Shown here piece by piece: positions 1 through 9,255 of a stretch of 64,000 nucleotides of DNA. The stretch lies in contig CP102405.1 in assembly GCA_024628785.1 (NCBI GenBank), forward strand, positions 1,798,001 through 1,862,000, read 5' to 3'. The notes beneath the pieces are model-generated. The model was not told the origin of the DNA and did not search any database. It was given only the letters and a program-made list of their open reading frames with translations. Each line of letters starts with the position of its first letter. Position 1 is the first letter of the stretch. Made by a program: the position numbers and the translations under genes. This DNA comes from Fusobacteria bacterium ZRK30. Lineage in GTDB: Bacteria > Fusobacteriota > Fusobacteriia > Fusobacteriales > Fusobacteriaceae.

Positions 1-927
1 GGACACGATTTAAAAGATTTAGAGCAGCTATTAGAACAAACAAAGGGAACAGGAGTAGATGTATATACTCATTCTGAAATGTTACCTGCTAACTCTTATC
101 CTGCATTTAAAAAATATGATAATTTAGCTGGAAACTATGGTGGTTCCTGGTGGCATCAAACTAAAGAATTTATTTCATTTAATGGTCCAGTTTTATTTAC
201 AAGTAACTGTATAGTACCTCCTAGAGGGCAAGCTTCAGAATACATTGATAGAATCTATACTACCAATTCAGCTGGATTAACAGGTGCTAAACATATCCTC
301 AAAGATAAAGATGGTAAAAAAGATTTTTCTGCAATTATAGAACATGCTAAAAAATGTGCTCCTCCTATAGAAATAGAAACTGGTACTGTTACTGGCGGTT
401 TTGCTCATAACCAAATACTAGCTGTTGCTGATAAAGTAGTTGAAGCAGTTAAATCTGGTGCAATCAAAAAGTTCTTCGTTATGGGTGGTTGTGACGCCAG
501 GATGCAGGATAGAAAATATTATACTGAATTTGCTGAAAAATTACCAAAGGATACTGTAATTCTAACTGCCGGGTGTGCAAAATACAGATATAATAAATTA
601 GATTTAGGAGATATTGGTGGGATACCAAGAGTCTTAGACGCTGGTCAATGTAATGACTCTTATTCTTTAGCAGTTGTAGCTATGAAATTACAAGAAGTTT
701 TCGGATTGGATGATATAAATGATCTTCCTATTGTGTTTAATATTGGATGGTATGAGCAAAAAGCAGTTCTTGTACTATTAGCATTATTACATCTAGGCAT
801 CAAAAATATTCATGTAGGACCAACTCTTCCTGCATTTTTATCACCAAACGTTACTAATGTATTAGTTGAAAATTTTGGCATTGGAACTATCAGTGATGTA
901 GATAGTGATCTAGCTAAATTCTTATAA
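1..927 (+). CDS. hcp: Hydroxylamine reductase (hybrid cluster protein), 3' part
   Basis: The frame is open from base 1, so the gene begins outside the window; 308 C-terminal residues are visible. The family reduces hydroxylamine and nitric oxide in the cytoplasm at a hybrid Fe-S-O cluster. The ligands expected in this half are all seen: Glu in HSEMLPA, Cys in FTSNC, GGCDAR, TAGCAKY and AGQCND, and the Glu/Lys pair in WYEQKA. A rubredoxin gene follows after 15 bp, which suggests a shared transcript and a local electron donor. The sequence looks intact and probably active. Confidence 0.96.
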   Translation, partial: GHDLKDLEQLLEQTKGTGVDVYTHSEMLPANSYPAFKKYDNLAGNYGGSWWHQTKEFISFNGPVLFTSNCIVPPRGQASEYIDRIYTTNSAGLTGAKHILKDKDGKKDFSAIIEHAKKCAPPIEIETGTVTGGFAHNQILAVADKVVEAVKSGAIKKFFVMGGCDARMQDRKYYTEFAEKLPKDTVILTAGCAKYRYNKLDLGDIGGIPRVLDAGQCNDSYSLAVVAMKLQEVFGLDDINDLPIVFNIGWYEQKAVLVLLALLHLGIKNIHVGPTLPAFLSPNVTNVLVENFGIGTISDVDSDLAKFL

Positions 928-942
928 AAAAGGAGGAATAAT

Positions 943-1104
943 ATGGACAAGTGGATGTGTATACCTTGCGGTTATATTTATGACCCTGAAATTGGTGATG
1001 ATACTACTGATATAGGACCAGGTGTGAAGTTTGAGGACCTTCCTGAAAATTGGGTGTGCCCTTTATGTGGAGCACCCAAGGAAGATTTTGAAAAGGTAGA
1101 ATAA
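943..1104 (+). CDS. Rubredoxin
   Basis: Small one-iron electron carrier of 53 residues, the usual length. The two metal knuckles are CIPCG (Cys6, Cys9) and CPLCG (Cys39, Cys42), with the aromatic residues typical of the fold (Trp4, Tyr11, Tyr13, Trp37). ATG at 943 follows AGGAGG at 931-936. It lies 15 bp after hcp and is probably co-transcribed with it, so it may deliver electrons to Hcp or to the desulfoferrodoxin encoded at 58.1 kb. The partner is inferred from position only. Confidence 0.95.
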   Translation: MDKWMCIPCGYIYDPEIGDDTTDIGPGVKFEDLPENWVCPLCGAPKEDFEKVE

Positions 1105-1142
1105 TTGTGATTTTTATTTATTTGTTGTAACTTTAAAATATA

Positions 1143-1191
1143 GCTATGCTAGTCATTAATTTCAATTTTAGTGGCTAGCATAGTTTTTTAT
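1143..1191 (+). terminator. Terminator of hcp-rubredoxin
   Basis: Stem CTATGCTAG / CTAGCATAG (1144-1152, 1175-1183) followed by a run of six T. The rest of the 1105-1415 interval shows no reading frame or recognisable site. Confidence 0.85.
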
Positions 1192-1382
1192 TTCTAAATA
1201 ATATTTAATTGTATAATAAAATATAGGGATGATATTAGGGGCTTACAATAAGAATACAATTTCAGAAGAATTGATTAAAGAAGATTGATTTTATTGATTT
1301 CATTTCTAGATATTTTAAATTGAATAATTCATGGTTTCCAAAGAAACCTACTTTTAGTTGAAGTTTACATAATTTAAGTAAT

Positions 1383-1414
1383 AAAAAATACCAGTCTTAA
1401 AACTGGCATTTTTT
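1383..1414 (-). terminator. Terminator of the 1416-2159 gene
   Basis: Stem CCAGT / ACTGG with an A/T loop; read on the minus strand it ends in a T run. It begins at the stop of the minus-strand gene. Confidence 0.75.
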
Positions 1415-1415
1415 A

Positions 1416-2159
1416 TTACTTTTTCACTATTACCGAAGAGTCCAGATCAAAAGGATTGGTTCTGCAGGCAAGGGAAAATAAATAAGGGTAACTTTCTCTT
1501 AAATGATCTATATAGCTTACCCATTGATTTTTTAATTCACCATAAACTCTGTTCATATCTCCTGTTAGATGTTTATAATCTTCTTCAGGAAGACCTATGA
1601 GAGTATCTCTATGCTTCAGCTCTTCAGTAAGGTGGAATACAGCCCACAAAAGATCTGTAAAACTTTCATGCTCCAGTAAATTATTATTTTCAAGGAGCCT
1701 CAATAAAAAATCTTTTTTATTTTCCAAAAGAAATTTTAATTTTTTCCAGTCAACATCTTTATGATTGAATTGACTTTTATGTTCCTTTAAAACTGTACAT
1801 ATATTTTGAAATTCTTCCTTTGAAGGATGATCTGTTATTTTAAATTTAGATTGTGATCTTACTATCTCCACATCCATATTTGCAATAACACTCAAAAGTT
1901 CTGTACCTATCTCACTGTAAAAAGTTCCTATAACCATATTCAATTTTTCCATCCGTTCTTTTTTTTCCCTGTTATCAAGAATTTTATGAATAATCAATGT
2001 AACCAATAAAACCTCAATAAACAAAAAAGCAATATCTTCTATTAAAAATACCAAGATATGATGTATATCTCTAAATAAAAAATATTCCAAAAGATAAAAA
2101 GAAGCTGACATCATTATCAGTAACAAGCCCATATAGATTTTCCAATTTACTTTTTTCAT
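1416..2159 (-). CDS. Two-helix membrane protein with cytoplasmic domain, unknown
   Basis: Not recognised as a named family. It has about 247 residues from the ATG at 2159, which is preceded at good spacing by AAAGGTGG; an upstream GTG at 2168 overlaps that site and is less likely. Two hydrophobic helices occupy roughly residues 8-28 and 35-60. A charged, mostly helical domain follows with the tract NREKKERMEKL just inside the membrane. The layout resembles small membrane-anchored sensors or adaptors, but no catalytic motif is visible. It is alone on its strand with its own terminator. Confidence 0.75.
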   Translation of the reverse strand: MKKVNWKIYMGLLLIMMSASFYLLEYFLFRDIHHILVFLIEDIAFLFIEVLLVTLIIHKILDNREKKERMEKLNMVIGTFYSEIGTELLSVIANMDVEIVRSQSKFKITDHPSKEEFQNICTVLKEHKSQFNHKDVDWKKLKFLLENKKDFLLRLLENNNLLEHESFTDLLWAVFHLTEELKHRDTLIGLPEEDYKHLTGDMNRVYGELKNQWVSYIDHLRESYPYLFSLACRTNPFDLDSSVIVKK

Positions 2160-2544
2160 TTTCGCCACCTTTGTTAAATAATTTTTTAATCAACAGCTTT
2201 TAAAAAATTTATTTTCTTCTCTTATAGAAATTACTATTTCAGCAAAAGATAAATCATTTTTTAAGCTTTATCCAAGAGTAATTTTAGCTTTAAATCTTTA
2301 AAAAGTCAATTTTTTTAAAGTTTTAATGCTCTCTCAGGATTAATATAGAAAACTTTTGCCATCTTTGTAATTTTTTTTGCTTTTTAAAGATTGAACCAAA
2401 TAATTTTGATGCATATATTACTCTAATGAAAATAGACTTTTAACATTAAAAATTAAATAGTAAACTTAACTTGAAATCCATTTCTTATTGTAGTATATTT
2501 GGTACTATAATTTAATAATTTTAAGAACTAGGGATGTGAAGAAA

Positions 2545-3345
2545 ATGGAAACAATAATTAACTACTATAATAAGTACGATGAAGAACCCAGACTCATGAG
2601 AACAAAAGCTAATATATTAGAATTTGAAACGACTAAATACCTCCTAAAAGATTATATTAAAAAAAATGATATAATTTTAGAAACAGGTGCTGCTACTGGG
2701 AGATACTCTTTTCATTATGCTAACGAAGTAAAGCATGTTACTGCTACAGATCTGGTTCCTAAACATGTAGAAATCATGAAAAATAAAGCTTTCGAAAAGA
2801 AAATAAATAACCTTACAATAGGATTAGCTAACGCTACTAATCTAGAACAATATGCAGATGAATCTTTTGATGTTGTTCTCTGTCTTGGCCCAATGTATCA
2901 CCTGATGGCAATCGAAGATAGAGAAAACTGTATAAAAGAAAATTTAAGGGTTTTAAAGCCGGGAGGTATTTTAGCAGTTGCTTATATAAATAAACACTAT
3001 ATCCTTTCCAACCTTCTCTTTAAAGATGAAAAATTTTTAAATAATGATTTTATAGATAAGGTTTTAACAAAGGGATGTTTAAGTGAAAATGATGGGTTTA
3101 ATTTTTGGACAGATTCATGTTACTACACTCCTAAAGAAATTGAAGAATTCTTGATGAAGTTCAACATAAATAAATTAGAGAACGCTGCTACAGACGGCTT
3201 AGGAAGACTCCTTCCAGAAAAAGTGAATAATCTTACAAATAAAGAATTTGAGATCTATAAAAACTATCACTTTAAAAGCTGTAGAGAAGAATCACTAGTT
3301 GGTTATAGTAATCATGCCCTTTATATAGGTAGAAAAAGCATATAA
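2545..3345 (+). CDS. Class I SAM-dependent methyltransferase
   Basis: Rossmann-type methyltransferase of 266 residues. Motif I is LETGAATGRYS near residue 46, an acidic residue in TATDLVP ends strand 2, and motif IV is DVVLCLGPMYHL, followed by the post-motif RVLKPGGIL. The substrate cannot be read from sequence; the C-terminal half resembles small-molecule methyltransferases of the UbiE/BioC-like class. A GTG nine bases upstream is in frame, but AGGGA at 2530-2534 sits only one base from it and about 10 bases from the ATG at 2545, so the ATG is chosen. Confidence 0.88.
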   Translation: METIINYYNKYDEEPRLMRTKANILEFETTKYLLKDYIKKNDIILETGAATGRYSFHYANEVKHVTATDLVPKHVEIMKNKAFEKKINNLTIGLANATNLEQYADESFDVVLCLGPMYHLMAIEDRENCIKENLRVLKPGGILAVAYINKHYILSNLLFKDEKFLNNDFIDKVLTKGCLSENDGFNFWTDSCYYTPKEIEEFLMKFNINKLENAATDGLGRLLPEKVNNLTNKEFEIYKNYHFKSCREESLVGYSNHALYIGRKSI

Positions 3346-3384
3346 ATATTTTTGTTTTTTTATTAAAAAAAATCATATAGTTTT

Positions 3385-3640
3385 AAGAAGGTTTTCACAA
3401 AGAAAGCCCTCTTAATAATGGGACTGTTGCAAGTTTTGTGTAAACTCTAAAAATTAATGTACTAAAATCTAAACTATTATTAGGTGTTTTACTAAGATAT
3501 TCTCTAATTAATTCTTTTCGCGCTAATTCATCAGGGGATAAATCATTTCTTCTTTTTCTCATAAAAAAACCTCCAAATTAATGTAATTGTAGCTTACACT
3601 AATTTGAAGGTTTTCACAAAATATGGGACAGATCCTTAAT
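3385..3640 (-). mobile_element. Internally deleted IS256-like element relic
   Basis: The minus strand carries a ribosome site and ATG (3562) opening a 55-residue frame that begins MRKRRNDLSPDELARKELI, like the first residues of IS256-type transposases, then runs straight into a terminal-repeat-like sequence. The ends GGATCTGTCCCA.. (right) and GGACTGTTGCAAG.. (left) are imperfect inverted repeats, both followed by TTTTGTG(T/A)AAAC. The transposase body is missing. Just inside the right end is an inverted repeat built on CAAATTAATGTAA / TTACACTAATTTG. Family assignment is by eye. Confidence 0.55.
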
Positions 3641-3768
3641 AATTAAAAGCAAATGTCTCTCCCTCAATGATTTTCCTTCTTAAGGGTAGATTAATTTCCT
3701 TGTTTTAAATTTAGCTAGTTATTAACCCCGGTTGGGATAAAGTCTCCTATATCATTTAACTTAGTGTC

Positions 3769-6700
3769 CTAATACTGTATCTCTATCCTTCTGTTTTTTC
3801 TCCTTCCTTCTAGAGTATCGTTACTCTCTAGAGGCTGGTTATTCCCTTCTCCCTTTGTTGATATTTCTACTTCTGGTAAGGTCTTTAATAATTGTGATTT
3901 AGCTGATTCTGCTCTTTTTAAGGATAGTTTTTCATTAAAAGCTTTTGGTCCTGTATTATCTGTGTGACCTGTCACCTTTATTTCTTCTAACTTTTTCCTT
4001 TGTATCTCTAAAGCGGCCTTATCCAGTTCTTTTTCCATTTCTCTTGTTAGTTTAGATGAGTTTAGATTAAAGCCGCTTATATTATTTATTATTGCTGTGT
4101 TATTAATTTCTTGGGTTTCGGTTTTTACATCAGCAATAGTATCTACTACCGTTGATGTTTTGATCTCTTTTTTTACATTTGATGTATTACTAGTTTTTGC
4201 AGGGATGAAATCTTTTAAATTATTAAATTTAAATCCTATTCCTACACTTGCATAGTATTCATCTCTATTTTCACTAGGAAGATATCCTCCTCCTACACTA
4301 TAGATTACTCCATTATTATGCTCTACATCAAAAGATCCCTTTATCTTTACTGTTCCCTTTTCCCTTTCTGGTACTAAGATATCAAAATCCGATCCTCCCT
4401 GAAATCTTCCGGTTACATAATCATTATCACTGCCATCTAAAGCATAAACGTAAGATACTCCTAATTTAACTTTTCCCTCTCCATCTTCAAATAGAATGTT
4501 TCTTACTAAATCCATTCCTAACTCTGTATCTACGTAATTAAATGACTCTTTATCTGTTTCTATACTCAGAGCGCCCTCTTCTTCTACTGATTCTTGACTT
4601 ATTCTGGCATAAGACAAATTAACTTTTGGTTCTAACGACCATTTATCATTTATTGCATAGTCATAAGTTAATCCTGCATATGCTGTAAATCCATTTGTTG
4701 ATATCTCCTCTTCATATTTGTTACTTTGATAGCTGTTTCCTGCTACCCTGATTGTATCGTAATCTCCATATTGATATCCTAATCCCGCTATTAATCTAAA
4801 GTTGTTTTTCTCTGTTTTTGTATACCCTCCTACATAGATACTATCTCCATCTATCTTTGACCCATTAGATATACTTGTATTACTATTTGCTCCTCCTGCA
4901 ATAAACCCAATAGATGTATCCTTACTTAGTCCGTATTCTGCAAGAGCATATCCTCCGTATATATCACTATCTGTATTAATATCTATACCATAATCATCAA
5001 ATCCATAATAATTACCCTTTATATGGTTTTTGTACCCTGAATCATAATCGTCTCCTCCAAATGTCAGCCCGCCGTAGATCATCCAGTTTCCTTCATTGGC
5101 TCTGAATGGGTTGTTAAGGACCATCTCGTTAAAAAGACCCATACTGTCTTTAGAAGTTCTCGCTGCATAACCATATGGATTTGCCATAAAGATATCGTTT
5201 AGGAGCACTAATAAATTTTCCCCTGCTTCATCCTCTGTTTTATCATTTCTATTTACTGTAGGATAAAGAGCATCTATATGAATAGCTGTATCATCACTAG
5301 AAAATACACTTTTGTACATTAAATCTAATTTCTCATAGTGGCTGTCAATAGCCCACTGAGGTACTTTCGGTTTATCTGGATTTGTTGGATCTGTTGGATC
5401 TGTTGGGTCTGTTGGGTCTGTTGGGTCTGTTGGGTCTGTTGGGTCTGTTGGGTCTGTTGGGTCTGTTGGGTCTGTTGGGTCTGTTGGGTCTGTTGGATCT
5501 GTTGGATCTGTTGGATCTGTTGGATCTATTGGATCTACTACCGGTCTTTCTACTGTAGGATTCCCAAATATCCAGTCTAATCCATCTCCTACTACTACTG
5601 TTACATCACTTCCATCTACCTGAGCTCTGCTTAGTATTGAATCTGTTCTTACATATAATTCATCGTCTAAAGTAGTGGTTCCCATAGAGATAGTGCCTCC
5701 ATCTCCCATTCCACTAGTAATTAAATTCAGTACTCCTCCACTTGTGTCTCCCTCTACAGACATTCCAACTCCTGATTCTCCAGTTATTGTCGCTCCACTA
5801 TCATATAATGCATGTCCTATGACTTTGTTATCATCATCTGTTTTTGTAGGGTCTACCCTTAGATTAAGACTGCTGTTTTTCTCTATATGGATACTTTCTC
5901 CCCCTTCTACCTTAGCTGTTTCATACAGAGTGGCTATCCCTTTTATTTTTATCTCTTCAAATCCACCTATTGTATGAAATAGATGGATTCCACTATTTAC
6001 TTCCTCTGTTTTCGTAGAGACAGCAGTGGTAGTTCCATCACCTAGGTTTAATACATCCTTTCCAGCTCCCCCATAGAGATCACCGTTTATCTGTACTGTG
6101 TTTGCTATTGTTAAGTTATCTATTCCATCTCCCAGGTCAACCTTTCCGTTTATTATAGATTCACCTGATAAATTAAGGGTATTATTACCACTATCTCCCT
6201 CTATTACACTGGTATATTCTAAAAGATCATCTGTATTATCATCTGGAGTTCCACTGTCGTTCCATTTTCCTATCCCTCCACCATTAAATATAGTGTCTGT
6301 AGCTGTTAGTGTAGATTCTCCATTTAGTGTAACTGATTTATCATATCCGTTAATTATAGAGTTTTCCAGTGTTACCTGACTATTATCAAGGGTTAAAGCT
6401 CCTGTCCCGACTCCTGCTCCATTTATTATGTAATTCTCATAAACTGTATCTGCAGCTACCAGATGATGGCTGTCTGCCCCGTTCTCTGTAGGAAATATCT
6501 CTGCGTTTAATATGGTATAGGTAGTTCCATTGATATCCATTGTTCCTCCAGAACCATTGGTTATTCCTCCTATAGTTCTATTTTCATCGTTATTAAATTT
6601 TATCTCTATCCCATAGTTTTTGTACTGATCTTCTGTCAACCCTTCTATTCCTGTAAGACCTCCATATACTTCATAATCAACTATATCATCTATAGGTCTT

Positions 6701-7791
6701 TCATGAGCAATTATTTCACTACCATCTCCTATGATCTCACGACCTGCAAATATACCATAGTTTGTAATACTTCCTGTAAGATAGTCTGCATCATCCATAG
6801 CAACTGCACTCTCACTTCCTGCTACAAGTCCGCTATTTTTAAAGTTACTATAAAATGTTCCTTCAACCAAAATACCGTTTCCTGAAGACTTTATCATTTC
6901 AAAGTCTTTAAAGATAGCGCCATCTTTCGAATAAGTTCCAGAATCTCCTCTATACATCCCTCTAATAGTGCCATCATTACTTCCTTCTCCATCTTCATCT
7001 CCATATCCAAATACTCCTCTTACTCCATTTCCACTTGAGATTGTGCTTACTTCTCCGTATCTGTTGTCATCATCTCCAATTACATCTGTCATACCGCTTA
7101 TTACCCCTGCATTATGACTTCCATTTCTTTTTACAGTTAGATATGCTCCATTTCCACTTTTGATTGCCATAGGGGAGTATCCTCCAGTTCTTACCATTCC
7201 GCTTGTTACTCCTGTATTACTTCCTAGGCTTCCATTTACCCCATTTCCATTCTCGAGTACGTCGGTGTCTGAAAAATCTCCCATACCGCTTATTACCCCT
7301 GTATTACTTCCTACTTCTCCATATACCCCACCTCCATTCCCGCGTGCGGAGAGGTTTGAAAGATCTGCCATTCCGCTTATTATCCCTGTATTACTTCCTA
7401 CTTCTCCATATACCCCATTTCCACTCCCGAATACGTTGGAGGCTCCTGTATTTCTTACCATTCCGCTTATTACTCCTGTATTATTTCCTACTTCTCCATA
7501 TACCCCATTTTCTTTCCCCATTATCACCGGAACCGCTACAACTAATGGTGTCACAATAATTCTTCCGCTATTATTTAATGTCACATTAGGAACAGTTATA
7601 TCTACTCCGTCATAAATTTCATCTGATGAGATATTGTATATCCCATCTTCCGGTCTGTTACTGTCATCTATCACTAATCTTTCTCCATAAGCAACTCCTC
7701 CTGTTATGAGAAATATTATTAATAATGCCTCTGTTATCCGTTTTTTTCTCTTTAGAAAACGTTTTAGTGCATTTTCGTTATTCCTTTTCAT
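3769..7791 (-). CDS. Type V autotransporter with OmpA-like C-terminal domain
   Basis: A protein of 1340 residues. The signal peptide (about 1-36) has a basic start and hydrophobic core ending VAYG. The passenger (about 37-750) is rich in G/N/S/T, with repeated GNGVYGEVGSNTG-like blocks near its start, consistent with a beta-helix. Residues 752-803 are a Pro-Thr-Asp linker. Residues about 880-1185 alternate as an outer-membrane barrel. Residues about 1215-1340 are an OmpA-type peptidoglycan-binding domain (GHTDNTG, RRIEI). ATG at 7791 is preceded by GGGGGAGTGAGG; a TTG at 7809 overlaps that site. Likely function is surface adhesion with cell-wall anchoring; the ligand is unknown. Confidence 0.93.
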   Translation of the reverse strand: MKRNNENALKRFLKRKKRITEALLIIFLITGGVAYGERLVIDDSNRPEDGIYNISSDEIYDGVDITVPNVTLNNSGRIIVTPLVVAVPVIMGKENGVYGEVGNNTGVISGMVRNTGASNVFGSGNGVYGEVGSNTGIISGMADLSNLSARGNGGGVYGEVGSNTGVISGMGDFSDTDVLENGNGVNGSLGSNTGVTSGMVRTGGYSPMAIKSGNGAYLTVKRNGSHNAGVISGMTDVIGDDDNRYGEVSTISSGNGVRGVFGYGDEDGEGSNDGTIRGMYRGDSGTYSKDGAIFKDFEMIKSSGNGILVEGTFYSNFKNSGLVAGSESAVAMDDADYLTGSITNYGIFAGREIIGDGSEIIAHERPIDDIVDYEVYGGLTGIEGLTEDQYKNYGIEIKFNNDENRTIGGITNGSGGTMDINGTTYTILNAEIFPTENGADSHHLVAADTVYENYIINGAGVGTGALTLDNSQVTLENSIINGYDKSVTLNGESTLTATDTIFNGGGIGKWNDSGTPDDNTDDLLEYTSVIEGDSGNNTLNLSGESIINGKVDLGDGIDNLTIANTVQINGDLYGGAGKDVLNLGDGTTTAVSTKTEEVNSGIHLFHTIGGFEEIKIKGIATLYETAKVEGGESIHIEKNSSLNLRVDPTKTDDDNKVIGHALYDSGATITGESGVGMSVEGDTSGGVLNLITSGMGDGGTISMGTTTLDDELYVRTDSILSRAQVDGSDVTVVVGDGLDWIFGNPTVERPVVDPIDPTDPTDPTDPTDPTDPTDPTDPTDPTDPTDPTDPTDPTDPTDPTDPTNPDKPKVPQWAIDSHYEKLDLMYKSVFSSDDTAIHIDALYPTVNRNDKTEDEAGENLLVLLNDIFMANPYGYAARTSKDSMGLFNEMVLNNPFRANEGNWMIYGGLTFGGDDYDSGYKNHIKGNYYGFDDYGIDINTDSDIYGGYALAEYGLSKDTSIGFIAGGANSNTSISNGSKIDGDSIYVGGYTKTEKNNFRLIAGLGYQYGDYDTIRVAGNSYQSNKYEEEISTNGFTAYAGLTYDYAINDKWSLEPKVNLSYARISQESVEEEGALSIETDKESFNYVDTELGMDLVRNILFEDGEGKVKLGVSYVYALDGSDNDYVTGRFQGGSDFDILVPEREKGTVKIKGSFDVEHNNGVIYSVGGGYLPSENRDEYYASVGIGFKFNNLKDFIPAKTSNTSNVKKEIKTSTVVDTIADVKTETQEINNTAIINNISGFNLNSSKLTREMEKELDKAALEIQRKKLEEIKVTGHTDNTGPKAFNEKLSLKRAESAKSQLLKTLPEVEISTKGEGNNQPLESNDTLEGRRKNRRIEIQY
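5381..5535 (-). repeat. 9-bp tandem repeat encoding (PTD)n linker
   Basis: About 16 units of a 9-bp sequence (plus-strand reading GGGTCTGTT, with GGATCTGTT variants at both edges). Each unit encodes Pro-Thr-Asp on the minus strand. The central units are identical in DNA, which points to recent expansion. The unit length keeps frame, so copy-number change would alter linker length and not switch the gene off. Confidence 0.95.
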
Positions 7792-8366
7792 ATTCCTCAC
7801 TCCCCCCAACCTTTTTGTATAAAGCTTTCGCTCTTAATTGTAAACTATAAATAGGCTCAATAGTTCTACCAGCTTTAATTGTTTTTTTTATTTTTTTTTG
7901 GTATAATATTTGTTTGGGCATTGAAAATAACGTCTGAAGAGATATTATAAACATATAAAAGATTGAAGATATTGTACTATTATAATGTATCTAGCAATTA
8001 AAATAACTATTAAAAATAGAGATATTACCTGAAAATTGCAGGTGAAATCTAAGGTCGATTCTCAACAATGTATGCTGATGAAATCCCAAAATAAAGCAAA
8101 AAAACATGCCAAGCTGCCTCTTAAAGGCTTACTTGACATGCTAAAATTTTAAACCTATACTTGAAATAATAAAGATTCATAATTTTTTATTGTATTAAAA
8201 TTATCATAAGAACTATTTTTTATTTGCAGATTTTCTGGACATCCTAAAATATTTTTATGAATTCTCCTTTTTAATTAACTAACCGTGGACAAAATTCTAA
8301 GAAATTTCCAGACAAAAGAATAAAATTAGTAAACTCTCGATTACTTTGATTGATTCAATTTATTTT
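7792..8366. other. Intergenic region
   Basis: No gene is seen. It holds a possible plus-strand promoter (TTGTTT at 7879, 17 bp, TATAAT at 7902), a short inverted repeat ACCTG / CAGGT near 8030, and the terminator listed at 8098. Confidence 0.4.
8098..8140 (-). terminator. Terminator, member of a repeated 3'-end family
   Basis: Interrupted stem CATGcCAAG / CTTGaCATG with inner GCCT / AGGC. On the minus strand a run of seven T follows. Stem and adjoining bases (ctaaaatttta..) closely match 18047-18120, so the two are related copies. Confidence 0.7.
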
Positions 8367-8687
8367 TTATCGAAGATAATGAAATATATTTAATAAATTT
8401 TTTTTTATTATTTTATTAAAGCTTTTTTTTATTTTATTATTCCCTCTATTTAATTCATCTATAAATTCTAAGACAGCCTTACTTTGGATTTCTTTTAGAT
8501 ATCCATTCTTACAATTTCTCAATATTGTTTCTACCATACCAATAGTCTTATCATAATCATACCTGGTCAATAATCCTCTTGCCAGTGCTATATCTGCTAA
8601 AATTTTATGTTCATTAGCTGCCCTTCTAATTTCATTTGCTTCTGTTTTCGCTGCTCCTAGATCTCCTAATAATACTTTTTTTATCAT
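8367..8687 (-). CDS. Hypothetical helical protein (106 aa)
   Basis: Not recognised. A soluble, basic, alpha-helical protein that starts MIKKVLLGDLGAAKTEANE and ends in a lysine-rich tail. A ribosome site AAGGAG lies seven bases before the ATG. It stands alone between two disturbed regions and has a minus-strand terminator about 230 bp downstream. The sequence shows no membrane segment, no cysteines except one, and no known motif. Confidence 0.6.
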   Translation of the reverse strand: MIKKVLLGDLGAAKTEANEIRRAANEHKILADIALARGLLTRYDYDKTIGMVETILRNCKNGYLKEIQSKAVLEFIDELNRGNNKIKKSFNKIIKKNLLNIFHYLR

Positions 8688-8793
8688 AACTCACTCCTTA
8701 ATTTATTTTTAATTCTAAAAATCAAAATAATCATACACCTTGGTCCCAGACCATGAGACACAATTATTTTCATCGAAATAAAAAAAGATCTAA

Positions 8794-9129
8794 TTCTTCT
8801 ACGAAACTCCTATATCTATTCTATTAATTCCTAATATATATATATACGTTTTAAAGCTTTCTCAATTTTTACCATATAATAGTAGTTATATATCAAAAAC
8901 TATTAAAAAGATGGAATCTAAAGGGTTCATAATTAGAGAGTCTATTTCAAATAAGAAAATTATTAAATTATCTGAAATAGCTTTAAAAACATTAGATTTA
9001 AGACCAGGTGGTAGGGAAGAATTTTTAACATTTCTTAATGAAAATGGACTGACAGTTGAGGAATTGAGAGGTTTTTTCTTTACTATGAATAAATTTTCTA
9101 AAATTCTTTCTAATACTTGTGAAGATTAG
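8794..9129 (+). pseudogene. 5'-truncated MarR-family regulator
   Basis: From about 8851 the frame reads as the second half of a MarR winged helix: a recognition-helix-like segment (SSYISKTIKKMESKGF), then a wing-like RESISNKKIIKLSEIAL and a C-terminal dimer helix with stop at 9129. The frame is open back to a stop at 8791, but no start with ribosome site and no N-terminal dimerisation helices are visible. A 72-residue product from the ATG at 8911 would lack most of the DNA-binding domain. It lies 1 kb from a desaturase with a palindromic operator, which might once have been its target. Confidence 0.55.
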
Positions 9130-9154
9130 AAGATTTGACTTCAGAGTTTCATGG

Positions 9155-9240
9155 GACTTGTTATCGATAAAAAAATCTCCAAATTAGTGTAGTTGCTGTT
9201 ACACTAATTTGAAGATTTGCATAAAACTTAAGATAGATCT
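9155..9240. mobile_element. End fragment of the same IS256-like relic family
   Basis: The stretch CTCCAAATTAGTGTAG..TTACACTAATTTGAAG and its flank match 3570-3640 with scattered differences. Only this end remains; no coding part is left. Confidence 0.5.
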
Positions 9241-9255
9241 CTTCTGCTAAAAAAA

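Noticed and set aside
5338-5580. Plus-strand frame made of Cys/Trp repeats
   Set aside because: It is the complement of the Pro-Thr-Asp repeat of the autotransporter; no ribosome site.
7160-7615. Two overlapping plus-strand frames over the autotransporter passenger
   Set aside because: Antisense to repeated passenger sequence, no ribosome sites, biased composition.
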